Shown piece after piece: positions 17,101-27,135 of a DNA stretch of 64,000 nucleotides. The stretch covers positions 4,092,001 through 4,156,000 of the forward strand of contig OX365948.1 in the NCBI GenBank assembly GCA_947247005.1. The letters are read 5' to 3'. Numbering within the stretch: position 1 is the first letter of the stretch; the number at the start of each line of letters is the position of its first letter. The notes beneath the pieces are model-generated. The model made no database searches. It was not told where the DNA came from and worked only from the letters and a program-made list of their open reading frames with translations. This DNA is from Spisula solida (lineage: Eukaryota; Mollusca; Bivalvia; Venerida; Mactridae). Position numbers and translations under genes: made by a program.

Positions 17101-20100
17101 AATGTTGATACATTGTATTAAGTATAATGATTTGTTAAAGACTGATACATTTCAATTTTATAACAAAATGAATGAATCATAAGTTGCAACTTCTCGCTTG
17201 TATTTCACAGGGGTGTCAACAGGGCCAAATTAAAAATCAGGAAAATTGTAATGCGGCCGAACATTTTTACCAAACAAGAGGCCTTCAATGACACTGTATC
17301 CATAATTAACTCAGTTTGTATTAAAGAAAATACACTCGGCAAAACTTATAAGTACACACTTGTTTATTTGCCCATAGCTCGGTCAATGCGTGTTTGATCG
17401 TGCTGAAAATTTCTACATATGTAGATTGGATATGTAGAATTACAATACAATCAATGTTTTTAACATCTGATTTAAATTGTCACAAACAGAATAAATTAAT
17501 GATGCCAACAGCAGAATCTAAAAAAACACAATAATGCCGTGTGTTCATCGGGCGATTGTCAGGTTGCTAATGCACATATGGCCCGCTGCGCTGATACAGT
17601 ACGGTTTCAAGTCTATGTTTCTATCATGGACACAGTAATAAAGAAAACAATGATAGGAACCAGCCCAATTTAGGTTTAGAAATATCGACTTCTGATAAAA
17701 AATGCAATTTGAAACATGGTTAACTCCCCTTGACCATAACAATAAAAAATATTTTTAAAAGTAAAAAAACACCATGTTGTTGTTTGAAAAATCGAATTAT
17801 TTAAAATTTGTGTTTTTTTAATTTGACAATAAATCTAAAATTCAAATTTACCTTACATAAAAATAATTTGCACATACGCGTCAATTTTACGGCCATTTTA
17901 CGTTTTTTTACGTTTCATGGTTCAATGAACCGCTGTATTTAATTTTGAAGAAAAAAATGTATTTATCCATACCTTTGATAGTCAATACCATGTAGACAAA
18001 ATTTCATGCAAAAATAATAAAAAATAAAATATTTATAGCGAAAAAACGACGTGTGTACTTATAAGTTTTGCCGAGTGTATTTCAGAGCAGATTAAAGTGA
18101 CCATAACTTTGCCATTTCTTGAGATATTTTCATCCAATAACTTTTATTTTGGTCAGAAGCCATTGCTCTTTCAGTAATGATAAATCCGGAATTCCAGATT
18201 AATCAGGAAAATTGACACCCCTGATTTCATGAAGCAAGGGGTTCTGCTGCACTGCAAGTTAATTATTTGTGGTCTACTGAGATGCAGTAGTAAAAGTGTA
18301 TGGTCATTTGTTATTTTCTCTGCCTAATTGGCCTATGACCTTAAGTTTTGTGGGTGAGACAGTTGTGTGATACCGGTACAAGGATTCCGGGTTGCAATAT
18401 CCTTGCTCCTTTGGAATAGACTACTTGGTTCACTAACGTGCCCGGCGTATAGCATAGATACATGAACAACTACCAATGCACCTCTAGTTTGGTGGAAAAC
18501 ACTGAGTGTTTCAGAATTGACCAGGTGCCCTGGCAGAGATTCTAACCAGAGACCTCTTGATCTGTAGTCTTGAGCGTTACCCACTTTACCACCATTCCTT
18601 CCCCATATTGCAAGGAAAATTAACAAAATGAAAATTGTTGTCTTTCCTCTGTTTGTTGATTCTAGAATTAAATAAATACAAATGCATTTGCATAACCTAC
18701 AATTAAAAGATTTCACATTTTATGTGAGAACAACGTTAAATATTTGGCCAAATGTTATAAATAAATACCTATATGTAATGTTATATTGTTTGTTTTACAG
18801 CAATGTGAGTGAGCGGTTACCAGGACGACAGACGAATAATAGAGCAGAAATATTTGTAAGTAATAAAATACATTGTTGGAAATGTTTGATAGCAATGTAT
18901 AACAAATATATACCACTATCACTTTCTGCCCGTGTACTTTAAAATAAGTAAGCGTATTGTATAAATTGTGAATTCTCGTTCACCAGAGTATTCTTGACCT
19001 GTGATAAGTCTGGGAACTTGACTAACCACTGATGTATTAGGATGTTCTACTTCTAGTGCAGTACATCCGGAAAAAAGTATTGTAGGACCCCTGTGAATAT
19101 GGTTTGATGGGACTGATGAGTGATAAAATTGGTGGTCTTCCAGTGTTTCATTTTGGAAAGTATGAGTCCTTTCCCACTGAACTTAAAAAGTCAACCAGTC
19201 CCACTATGTAAGAATGATAGTTTCCCAAATTCAATGAGCCCCAAGACAATTTGATGAGTCAGTGACTCTGGACTCGCACCAAAATGAAAAATTGATCTTT
19301 GCAAACAAGTTTTGTAATACTAGTCTTTGTTGGCAGATGGTCTTTAACACAGAGTTTTACAGTCTATACTATGTACAATGTAATGCTGATACACTGAAAA
19401 GAATAGTACCGGTATGGTCAAAATGATAACATGTGGTGATATGATGACATCTAACTATGTAATGTTATATAATGTTTTCAGGCTGTTGTAAAGGCAGTGG
19501 AACAAGCAAAGCTTCAAGGATTTTCTGAGCTGACTGTAAAAACTGACAGCAAATTCTTAATTAACTGTAAGTTACAATAAACTGCCAGTTCACTTACCAA
19601 TTGTTAGGCATTGCCTTAGATAAAATTATGAATAAATTGATTCATTAAAGTCAATATTCTGTCTACAACAGTCCAACAAGAGATACACGTCAGGTTACTG
19701 TTTTATCAAAGCACATTCGGAAATAGTATACCTACAATAAAATTTAAATTCTTCATAATTTGTTAACAATTATAAAGTGTGGTAAATGGAAATGCAATAC
19801 TAATATTTGTTCAGTTACTGAGCCCTACTAACCATATCCGTCTCCAATTGCAGTTGTTTATGAATTATAAAGAATTCAAATGTTTGCATAACTTTAATAT
19901 TTTCGTAAGTGCTTTGATAAAACAGTATCCATATGTGCCTGTGCTTCAGAGTTGATGGCTATATGATTCAGGTGTTTTTAATACATACAAATGGCCAGTT
20001 GGAATTTATTCAAATGTGCTTTAGCCTTGTTAGGCAATGACGCCATTCAGTATAGGTTTGAATCCCACTATCGGTACAAACTATTTGTTAAGACAGGTGA

Positions 20101-21290
20101 CTGGATTCAGGTGACCACATAGGCACGTTTCACTGTATATGATTGTTGGGATTATTGGGTTATTGTGAAACAAAATGATGCAATAGGCATGTTAATACAA
20201 ACACTGTAGAGTCACATCATGCAAATAGAGGTACTCAATATATGTTTGTGCAGCAGTAGGATTTAATATATAATACATGCATGGAGATACATGTAGATGT
20301 ATAATAGAAGACATATGTCTGGGAAAACTATCTATTATAGACTTTACATGAGTTTTATATTGTATGACTCTATTAACATGAAAATAGGCACCTTTCTGTT
20401 GGAATGAAGACACGGCTATTTAAATGATGCCAAAAATAACGTCATTTCATTCATAAATGATGTCATTTAGGAGATTTAAGTGATGTCATATGAATGTTAC
20501 AATACTATTGTAGTACATGTATAAGAATACACATAATTGTTATTCGAACCCAGATGCAACCAAAGTCAGGTGATACATGTTTCTATTAGGTGAATTTACC
20601 CGATGCGGTTTGTTTCAGCTATAACAAAATGGGTGCCCGGATGGAAAACTAAAGGTTGGAAGACGGCAGCAGGTAAACCTGTCATCAATAAGGAAGACTT
20701 TGAAAGTTTACTAGACATGGCACAGGGAGTTAATATAAACTGGGTATATACTCTTTATTACTTTAATACATACATGTACCTGTTTGTATCTTGTTCCTTT
20801 CTATAACACACTATAGATACTGGATCAATCCTGGTGGACGTCTAGACGATACAATGTCATATTTTATACACAAGTGCCATAAAGCGTCCCTTCAACAAGG
20901 TTTAACTCCCTATACACTATATATAGTATATAGTGAGATACAACTTTGTTGGGCCAAAGGGACAATAAGGTCATCCCAGGATGAAAAACTGGAATAATCC
21001 AGTATTTTTTGGAGTAGAAAATTACTATCCACTTCAAAGTTGCTTCTATATGATGTTTGATCACATTTGCTGGTGGGTCTAAGTTGAAGTACTTCCAAAA
21101 CCTATAAATTTACTACCTAGTTTAACCTGTGTTATAATCAAACAATTTATTCCATGTTGAGACAATCACAAGTATAATGAGATATGTTGTATTTGTTTGT
21201 TAGGTCCATGTGTATGGTCATCAGGGTATAGAAGGAAACGAGGCTGCTGATAGACTAGCTGTGGAAGGTGCTAACATGCCAGATTGCTGA
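11199..21290 (+). CDS. RNASEH1: Ribonuclease H1, nine coding exons
   Basis: Endonuclease cutting RNA in RNA/DNA hybrids in nucleus and mitochondria. Exons: 11199-11323, 13699-13802, 14310-14531, 15414-15575, 16322-16436, 18801-18855, 19482-19566, 20619-20743, 21204-21290; all GT/AG, 359 residues. Residues 1-24 are an Arg/Ser/Thr-containing leader; Met25 starts [18 protein letters not shown], the hybrid-binding domain (Trp42, YKKF at 57-60). Residues 105-150 form a Lys/Glu/Leu-rich coiled coil, 151-205 a Ser/Pro/Lys linker. The catalytic domain has Asp218 (YTDGAC), Glu259 (NNRAEI), Asp283 (KTDSKF), His337 (YGHQG) and Asp347 (NEAADRLA), so it should be active. It is longer than human (286) because of the linker exons 3 and 4. 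The protein ends EGANMPDC, its stop lying in a tandem array. Exon 5 is followed by seven extra copies of its own 3' end. Confidence 0.95.
11324..13698 (+). other. RNASEH1 intron 1
   Basis: Intron from donor TTG/GTACAT to acceptor CTTTTCAG. Apart from the repeat at 12642-13230 I see no second gene. A moderately CpG-rich patch around 11650-12060 may belong to a decayed DNA transposon, but its ends were not found. Confidence 0.6.
12642..13230. repeat. Dispersed element with terminal hairpin and GTCTGTC stretch
   Basis: Begins with the hairpin ATATGCCCCC...GGGTGGCATAT (12645-12672), then TGTC/GTCTG-rich DNA, then three to four diverged units containing GTAAGGAGT(T/G)ATGGCCC or similar and AGTCAACTT. 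Ends near CAGGGGCATCTG at about 13220. Tandem core plus hairpin resembles the Helitron-like bivalve repeats. Inside RNASEH1 intron 1. Confidence 0.65.
13925..14140 (-). repeat. tRNA-derived SINE, copy 2 (RNASEH1 intron 2)
   Basis: Shares with 5262-5550 the blocks GATACAAGGAATCC, TAGCTCTTTCCGAATA, GTTCTTTAACATG, GTGTATAGCACC and AAAAGTGTTTCAGAAATG. The tRNA-like head at the right end is partly deleted. Confidence 0.6.
14830..15040 (+). repeat. Diverged short tandem/dispersed repeat (AGAGGTTGT type)
   Basis: Irregular recurrences of ACAGAGG, GTTGTTATACAGAGG and GGAGAGGTTGTACAG in RNASEH1 intron 3. The wording resembles the 64-bp minisatellite at 50.5-51.1 kb and a fragment at about 53240-53280, so these may be relics of one family. 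No gene seen. Confidence 0.35.
16378..17069 (+). repeat. 88-bp tandem array made from the end of RNASEH1 exon 5 plus its splice donor
   Basis: Eight units with GGTAC (or AGTAC) at 16381, 16469, 16557, 16645, 16733, 16821, 16909 and 17002, a period of 88 bp except 93 for the last step. Each unit holds the last 56-59 nt of exon 5 (GGTATAGGGGTCTATTGGGG ... CATCCTTA) followed by GTAAGTA and about 30 nt of intron. Only the first donor (16436/16437) keeps the reading frame. Reading into copy 2 meets TAG immediately after CAT CCT. Units are nearly identical, implying recent expansion. Confidence 0.95.
17208..18221. mobile_element. hAT-like element in RNASEH1 intron 5, host of a nested element
   Basis: Ends are CAGGGGTGTCAAC and, reverse-complemented, CAGGGGTGTCAATTTTCC; subterminal AATCAGGAAAATTG occurs at both ends. 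Flanks read GTATTTCA and TGATTTCA (6 of 8 match), an eroded 8-bp duplication. Outside the nested element only about 265 bp remain, so it is a MITE-size hAT derivative. Confidence 0.7.
17331..18079. mobile_element. Tc1/mariner-type MITE with perfect 29-bp inverted repeats
   Basis: Left terminus TACACTCGGCAAAACTTATA... (17331-17359) is the exact reverse complement of 18051-18079. TA at both ends fits a TA target duplication. Length 749 bp, AT-rich, no transposase frame. It is inserted within the hAT-like element 17208-18221. Confidence 0.85.
18345..18600 (-). repeat. tRNA-derived SINE, copy 3 (RNASEH1 intron 5)
   Basis: Shares blocks with 5262-5550: ACAAGGATTCCGGGT, CTTGGTTCACTAACGTGCCC, GGCGTATAGCA, ACACTGAGTGTTTCAGAA and, at the right end on the minus strand, a tRNA-like head with GGTCTCTGGTTAGAATC. 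It lies 200 bp upstream of exon 6. Confidence 0.65.
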
Positions 21291-21570
21291 ACCGTGATAA
21301 TTAACATGCCAGAATGCTGAACTCATAGATTGGCTGTGAACCGTGCTAATTAACATGCCAGATTGCTGAACCGTGCTAATTAACATGCCAGATTGCTGAA
21401 CCGTGCTAATTAACATGCCAGAATGCTGAACTGTGCTAATTAACATGCCAGATTGCTGAACCGTGCTAATTAACATGCCAGAATGCTGAACTCATAGATT
21501 GGCTGTGAACCGTGCTAATTAACATGCCAGATTGCTGAACCGTGCTAATTAACATGCCAGAATGCTGAAT
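21262..21570 (+). repeat. Tandem array derived from the last coding exon of RNASEH1
   Basis: About nine units of 30 bp (AACATGCCAGATTGCTGAAC + CGTGCTAATT) with two longer units of about 49 bp that add TCATAGATTGGCTGTGAAC. The longer units match the coding sequence just upstream (GATAGACTAGCTGTGGAAGG then GCTAACATG), so the array grew from the exon that carries catalytic Asp347 and the C-terminus. The first unit holds the present stop codon; later units lie in the 3' UTR. Confidence 0.9.
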
Positions 21571-21814
21571 AGACTTTATTTCTGGCAATTTTATTTATAT
21601 GGTGCAATTGTGTGATATTCTTTCATAAACATGGTGCTTTTTTAGTGTGCACATAGCTATGCTGAGGTACATCATGACACTTGTCACATCAAGGCCTCAG
21701 TGTAAGTTTGCTTGGCTGCTGTTTGCTTCCCATCACCAAATCTCCCCTCATTTATGTGCCTTGATGAAGTATGCGTCTGGCTACAGCCTTGCATAAATAC
21801 AATGTGGGTGCATA

Positions 21815-22494
21815 TACGTGGGGAGATCGAAAAGTAATGTCACTGGTGCTGTTAAATCGTGCATACTGTAAATAAAACAACGCAATTTTACACGAAGCTA
21901 CATTAATCTATTTCCAATATAATTACCAAATTTCATGATAATGCGATTATTTGTTATTGAGATATACGTGTACATAGAAAGCCTACTAACGGACATGGCC
22001 GCATGCCAATGACGTCGTAAACAAAATTTGATGTTCCTTACATCATTCCTTTTCAAAATATCATCATTGATGTTCTATACAACAATCATGTCTGTTCACC
22101 CATTTTTAGTCCCCTTCCGGTTTCCGGTAGGGGACTTCTGTATTGCCTGCAATTCTTAATGACGTGTTTAAACACATTTACATAGAAGAGTCTTTATGTA
22201 GTGAAGAAAACACATTGTTACAGGCCTGTCTTAATTCTGGGTCATAGAAATACACCCATGTCTTATCAACTGTAATTATACGCTGGAAAAATAACGTCAT
22301 TTTCGTGTGCGGCGACATGACGTCAGTTGTATATTTTGAATGTCTATATAATGCTATTTTAATATTCAAACATGACACAAATGGTATTAATCAGAATTGA
22401 ATTACTTTACATTTTGATATAAATTTTATTGACGTACGCCAACAAATAAACTCACCAGCGGAACAGTGACATTACTTTTGGATCTACCCATGTA
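21815..22494 (-). mobile_element. Mariner-family element with transposase remnant
   Basis: Imperfect inverted repeats of about 31 bp: TACGTGGGGAGATCGAAAAG at the left and, reverse-complemented, TACATGGGTAGATCCAAAAG at the right, both continuing TAATGTCACTG; TA target sites. On the minus strand at 22178-22378 a frame contains ITVDKTWVYFYDPELRQ, corresponding to the mariner block around the first catalytic Asp. The rest of the transposase is deleted or scrambled, and a fragment of another repeat (22107-22170) sits inside. It lies 0.5 kb past the RNASEH1 stop, and AATAAA at 21871 could serve as that gene's poly(A) signal. Confidence 0.85.
22107..22170. repeat. Fragment of the CCGGTAGGG repeat (see 39783-40200)
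   Basis: AGTCCCCTTCCGGTTTCCGG joins directly to TAGGGGACTTCTGTATTGCC TGCAATTCTTAA, i.e. the two termini of the repeat at 39783-40200 with the core missing. It is nested in the mariner element 21815-22494. Confidence 0.6.
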
Positions 22495-24690
22495 GATATG
22501 ATGTTGTTCCTTCGTTATGTTGGTTTATCCCAATAGGCCACTATTATAACTGTTAATGGAATGTAATTTGTACTATGGTGTTGATCACTGCCACATGTTG
22601 GGCATGGACGAAGTGGATTGCAAGAATTTGTTTCTGTTGTTGCTTTCATTATGTTCAATTATGATAATGAACTTTACAAGTTAGCAAGGGAGATCAATCT
22701 GACATGTGTAGACATTGTGCTCATCTCTTGATTGGTGTGGGGTGTATGGAGTGTAGTGTTAATGTATTTACATGATATGTACATTATTACAATATTTTGG
22801 TTATCACTACAGGTGTTCATTAAAATTTAAAAGAAACAAACTAGTATTTGTATATATACCGGTACCCTTACTAATTGCAATGGTTACAACTCCAGTGTGA
22901 TGATACCTTCTTTCAGTCATCTACCCGGTAACCATTAAGGTTCAGTGAATTAAATACCCTTTTGGCATATAAACACATTAGTGTAAATGTATTAATAAAA
23001 AATTAATTACAAAATAGGTATACATTTTTCAAAATGTCAGTCTCATTTATTGGGTAACAAAATGTTAGAAAAATTGGAAATTGTGGTTGTCAAATATTTG
23101 ATCAAGGTCATGCCTGCCCATTTATTTAAATAAAAGCAGTCAAAATGCATTGATTTTGAACAATAAAATACATCAACATGAATTAAAATCTATCACATGT
23201 GTATGTGTGAAGGCCTACTTATAATAAATTCTAAATAGTTTAGGGTACGGTGGGCCTGACGGACCAGATAGTTGTTGGTTTGTCAATAACCGATTTTATC
23301 GGGTCTATAAGACTTAAAACTTGATTATTTGTACAAGTTTTAAGTTGCCTCGAGAGAACTGAAACAGGTTTATGGAAAATTAGTTAAAGCTTTAGTATTT
23401 CTTTCAATTATAAACATATTTAGTTAGATATTCCTTTTCATTGTATTTTATTTGTTTAAATACGAAAGAAATTGCCTATTTATCTTTAGTTGTACTGGTC
23501 CCTGATCTAACGTTTGTTGCGTCCGTTAGCCCGTTTCTTTTAACATGGAAAAAATGCTGTATTAGGTCAGTTTTAGTGTTAAAATGGTTAAATATTACTC
23601 AAAAAACTATTTGCAGACGATAATATAGCATGGCAGAAACCTCACACCATACATAAACTTACCGAGCACGTTGTAACATTTGCACGGACTATTAGTTGAC
23701 AGCTACATGTTATGACTGATTTTACACAAACTGTATGTGATCGAGAAACGATCCAGACAATCGAGTTACAAAACTGTGTTTGCAATGATTATACGAGCAT
23801 AATTAACATAACGATTATTTAAAAACGCATATTACTTTTGTAATTTAGCTAAAATAAAGTTTGACAGACAGCCTCGTTACACATAATCAGATTATCAATT
23901 CGCTAACATGTGCAGAATGTGTTGAGATAGGAAAATGCTGATATTGATGTTTCATTGGGACTTAAATTAAACCGCAAGTATCATATTGTATTCGATGTCA
24001 TTATTCGTTATGAACGGCGCATTATTAACATCGCATCATAATGGTTTCGTCGATAAACTGTCGCACTACTTTGGCGCATGAATATAAATTTGCTACACAG
24101 CGCGAAATTCTTAAACAAACAAGATGAAAACAATAATAAATATTTGGATTTCATTGTTATTATCGTATGATCGTTTGTAAAGTTGATAAATTATGAATGC
24201 AATAAAGTTCATTATTCGATCTGGCTATCGATTATGTTGATTACTTTGTTTGAAAAACATGTTGCTGTACGTTCACTGTGGTGACAGGAGGAAGCAAACA
24301 TGGCGACTTCCTTGTCGAAATTACACATCAACATGAAGGTGTTTTTCTCGTAAACAAAACACCAGCAGCTAATTTCAAGCCTGGCATGCCCTTGCGACGA
24401 TTGATTATAAAGTATTTTCAATGAGTTTGTATTATAAAATACAATAATGATAACGTTTGACATTTTGAAAAAAATGCTGTATTTTTCATTCAAAAATCAC
24501 CTTTATTTTTGTGTTAGCATTTGAATACGGCGACTATATGGCACATTTCACATCACACGCAAGTGCTACAATGGTTTCCTATAATATATGATAAAATTAG
24601 ATGGCATAAGCTGTTTGAAATAGTTTTTTTCAAGTGTATGTTTTTCAAGCATTTTCAAGGGGTAGGATATACCTTAAAGGAGAATGACCA
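22495..24690. other. Intergenic, no recognised feature
   Basis: AT-rich DNA between RNASEH1 and MAU2 (tail-to-tail). Short open frames at 23441-23623 and 24212-24493 have no recognised domain. A slightly CpG-richer part at 23990-24120 could be an old transposon but no ends were seen. Confidence 0.5.
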
Positions 24691-24693
24691 TGA

Positions 24694-24946
24694 ATTTCAT
24701 TAAAATCAGACCCTTACTACGTTTCACTACTTTCTAGGATATGATGACACTCTTTTGGGGTCATGGTGATGTGAACTTTACGTCATCCAATCAAATCGCT
24801 GCTTTCACAAATCTGAAAGTGCGGTGAAACACTGCTGAGGGCACGTGACGTCATTGTGTGCATGAACATGACCTTTACTGAGTGTAATCAGATTTCTAAC
24901 AGCGTAAAGAAATTAAGCAAATTTTAGGGTCTGATTTTAATGAGAT
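24694..24946. mobile_element. 253-bp MITE with 21-bp inverted repeats
   Basis: ATTTCATTAAAATCAGACCC at 24694 and its near-perfect inverse (AGGGTCTGATTTTAATGAGA) ending at 24946; 20 of 21 positions pair. The interior contains CACGTGACGTCA, an E-box fused to a CRE-like site, and a second TACGTCATCCAATC segment. No coding capacity. Confidence 0.7.
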
Positions 24947-25582
24947 AGGGAAAATGATAACCGTTTGTTTTTGCTAAAGTGGTTTTTCCAGACATTTCAA
25001 ATGTTGATACAATCACCAGCCCTGTTACATGACATACTCATTCTTGATTACTGACTTCGTTGCTCAAAATGGTGTTAATTCATATTAATAATATAAGGTC
25101 TTTTTAATAATGGTTCAGTAAAATAAACAAGAAATATCACTGAATGTGATGAATACCCCCAGAAACTGCTTGGCACAGTCAGATATGCACAACTAGACTT
25201 GGTACTGATCATTCATCATAATTTCTTTGAAATTCGACCATTGGTTACAGAGAAATAGCGCGAACAAAATTTATAAGTGTAAAAAACAAAGGGCCATAAC
25301 TACCTTAAAATTGATCCAACCAACGTGTGCCGGCGATATGCACAACTAGACTTAGTACTGATCATTTATGCAAAGTTTCGTTAAAATCCGACCATTGGTT
25401 ACAGAGAAATAGGGAGGACAAAATTTATAAGTGTAAAAAAACAAAGGGCCATAACTACCTTAAAATTGATCCAACCAACATGTGCCGACGAAATGCACAA
25501 CTAGACTTAGTACTGATCATTCATGCAAAGTTTCGTTAAAATCCGACCATTGGTTATAGAGAAATAGCGCGGACAAAATTTA

Positions 25583-26193
25583 CCTAGGTCGCTCACCTCT
25601 CGAACTTGACCTAGATTTTGTTGAGATGATCATTGTGACCAAGTTTTGTACAGATTAGGTCCAAATTGTGACCTCTAGTGACTACACAAGGTTTTTATAT
25701 GATTTGACCTAATGACCTAGTTTTTGACCCCGGATGACCCAATATCGAACTTGATCGAGATTTTGTTAAGATGATCATTGTGACCGAGTTTCATAAAGAT
25801 TAGACCAAAATTGTGACCTCTAGCCACTACGCAATGTTTTTCTATGATTTGACCTTGTGACCTAGTTTTTGACCCTGGATTACCCAATATCGAACTTGAC
25901 CTAGATTTTGTTGAGATGATCATTGTGACCAAGTTTCATAAAGATTAAGTCATAATTTTGACCTCTAGTGACTACACAAGGTTTTTCTTTGATTTGACCT
26001 AGTGACCTAGTTTTTGACCCCAGATGACCCAATATCGAACTTGGCCTAGATTTTGTTGAGATGATCATTGTGACCAAGTTTCATAAAGATTAGGCTAAAA
26101 TTGTGACCTCCAGTGTCTACACAAGCCAATTGTTGACGGACGGACGAAGAGTGATCACAAAAGCTCACTCTGTCACTTTGTGACAGGTGAGCT
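25583..26193 (-). repeat. AGGTCA-rich dispersed element, copy 2 (nested)
   Basis: Reverse orientation. Begins CCTAGGTCGCTCACCT, the truncated 3' end of the family, and ends with the intact 5' terminal hairpin (GCTCACTCTGTCACTTTGTG ACAGGTGAGC). Four core units lie between. It interrupts the element 25128-27135. Confidence 0.85.
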
Positions 26194-26195
26194 AA

Positions 26196-26904
26196 TACGA
26201 GGGGTGATCGCGAAGTTCGTGTAATTTGCTTATAAATTATTCATTTTTAGTTAAATATTGATGAAACTTCACTATCAGGATGATCAACATGATTAAAGTT
26301 GAAATATAGAACGGTATAAAAATCCACCAACTTATGCGACAATTAACGGTAACCTTGGCAACGCTACTACACGTGGTTGCAGCACACCAAAATTAAGACA
26401 TTTTTCATCTTTCGTTCTCCTGAAACAATGTCGTTTTTAAAGTATTATGTGTGACTAAAATTCACGCAAATATAACACATCATACGTCAACGTCATGGGG
26501 TCATTTCCATAGAATATGATGTCGTTTACTACATTCGCTATCAAATTAGCACTGTGTTTATCTATACTGATAATGAAACGGAAACAACGTCATGACGTCA
26601 AAGAGGTGACATTGAATTGAGACGCTTTACAGAATGTTTCATGGGAATTTGAAAAAACACTGACTGAAACCAATGAAAAGATGAAAATGTTCGACAATTT
26701 AAAAGCGTATAGCCCGGCAGTTACCAACATACAACACAGACGATTCAAGAAATCGTCGTAACTATGTAACTGTGTATTTTTCTCATTTTTATAAGATAGT
26801 TTGATAATGCATAGAAGATTGTTATGATATTATTTATTATTCCTTATGTGCAAAACAACACGATTCACAACAAAATTACACCAACTTCCCGATCAACCCT
26901 CGTA
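26196..26904. mobile_element. Mariner-type non-autonomous element, 709 bp
   Basis: Left end TACGAGGGGTGATCGCGAAG TTCGTGTAATTTG; right end reverse-complemented TACGAGGGTTGATCGGGAAG TTGGTGTAATTTTG. TA target sites on both sides. No convincing transposase frame in the interior. It sits directly against the end of copy 2 of the AGGTCA element. Confidence 0.85.
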
Positions 26905-27135
26905 AGTGTAAAAAACAAAGGGCGATAACTACCTTAAAATCGATCCGACCACATGTGCCAACAATATGCACAACTAGACTTGGTACTGATCATTCATACA
27001 AAGTTTATTTAAAATCCAACCAATGGTTACAGTGAAATAGCGCGGACAAAATTATACGGACCAACCAACAGACCAACCAACCAACCTCAAGCATGACTCC
27101 AATATAGCCCCCATATACTATGTATCTGGTGGTAT

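Larger units (their letters stand above)
25128..27135. repeat. Dispersed tandem-core element split by two later insertions
   Basis: Left part 25128-25582 and right part 26905-27135 belong to one element: both carry GCACAACTAGACTTGGTACT or a close variant, CCATTGGTTACAG or CCAATGGTTACAG, GCGCGGACAAAATT and AAGTGTAAAAAACAAAGGG. Units are about 145 bp. The left end has GATGAATACCCCC; the right end has TAGCCCCCATATACTATGTA. The middle is occupied by 25583-26193 and 26196-26904. Confidence 0.75.

Noticed and set aside
18333..18716. 127-codon minus-strand frame
   Set aside because: Covers a SINE copy in an RNASEH1 intron; no domain and no coding signature.
24212..24493. 93-codon minus-strand frame near the RNASEH1/MAU2 tails
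   Set aside because: Low-complexity AT-rich translation; no similarity recognised.
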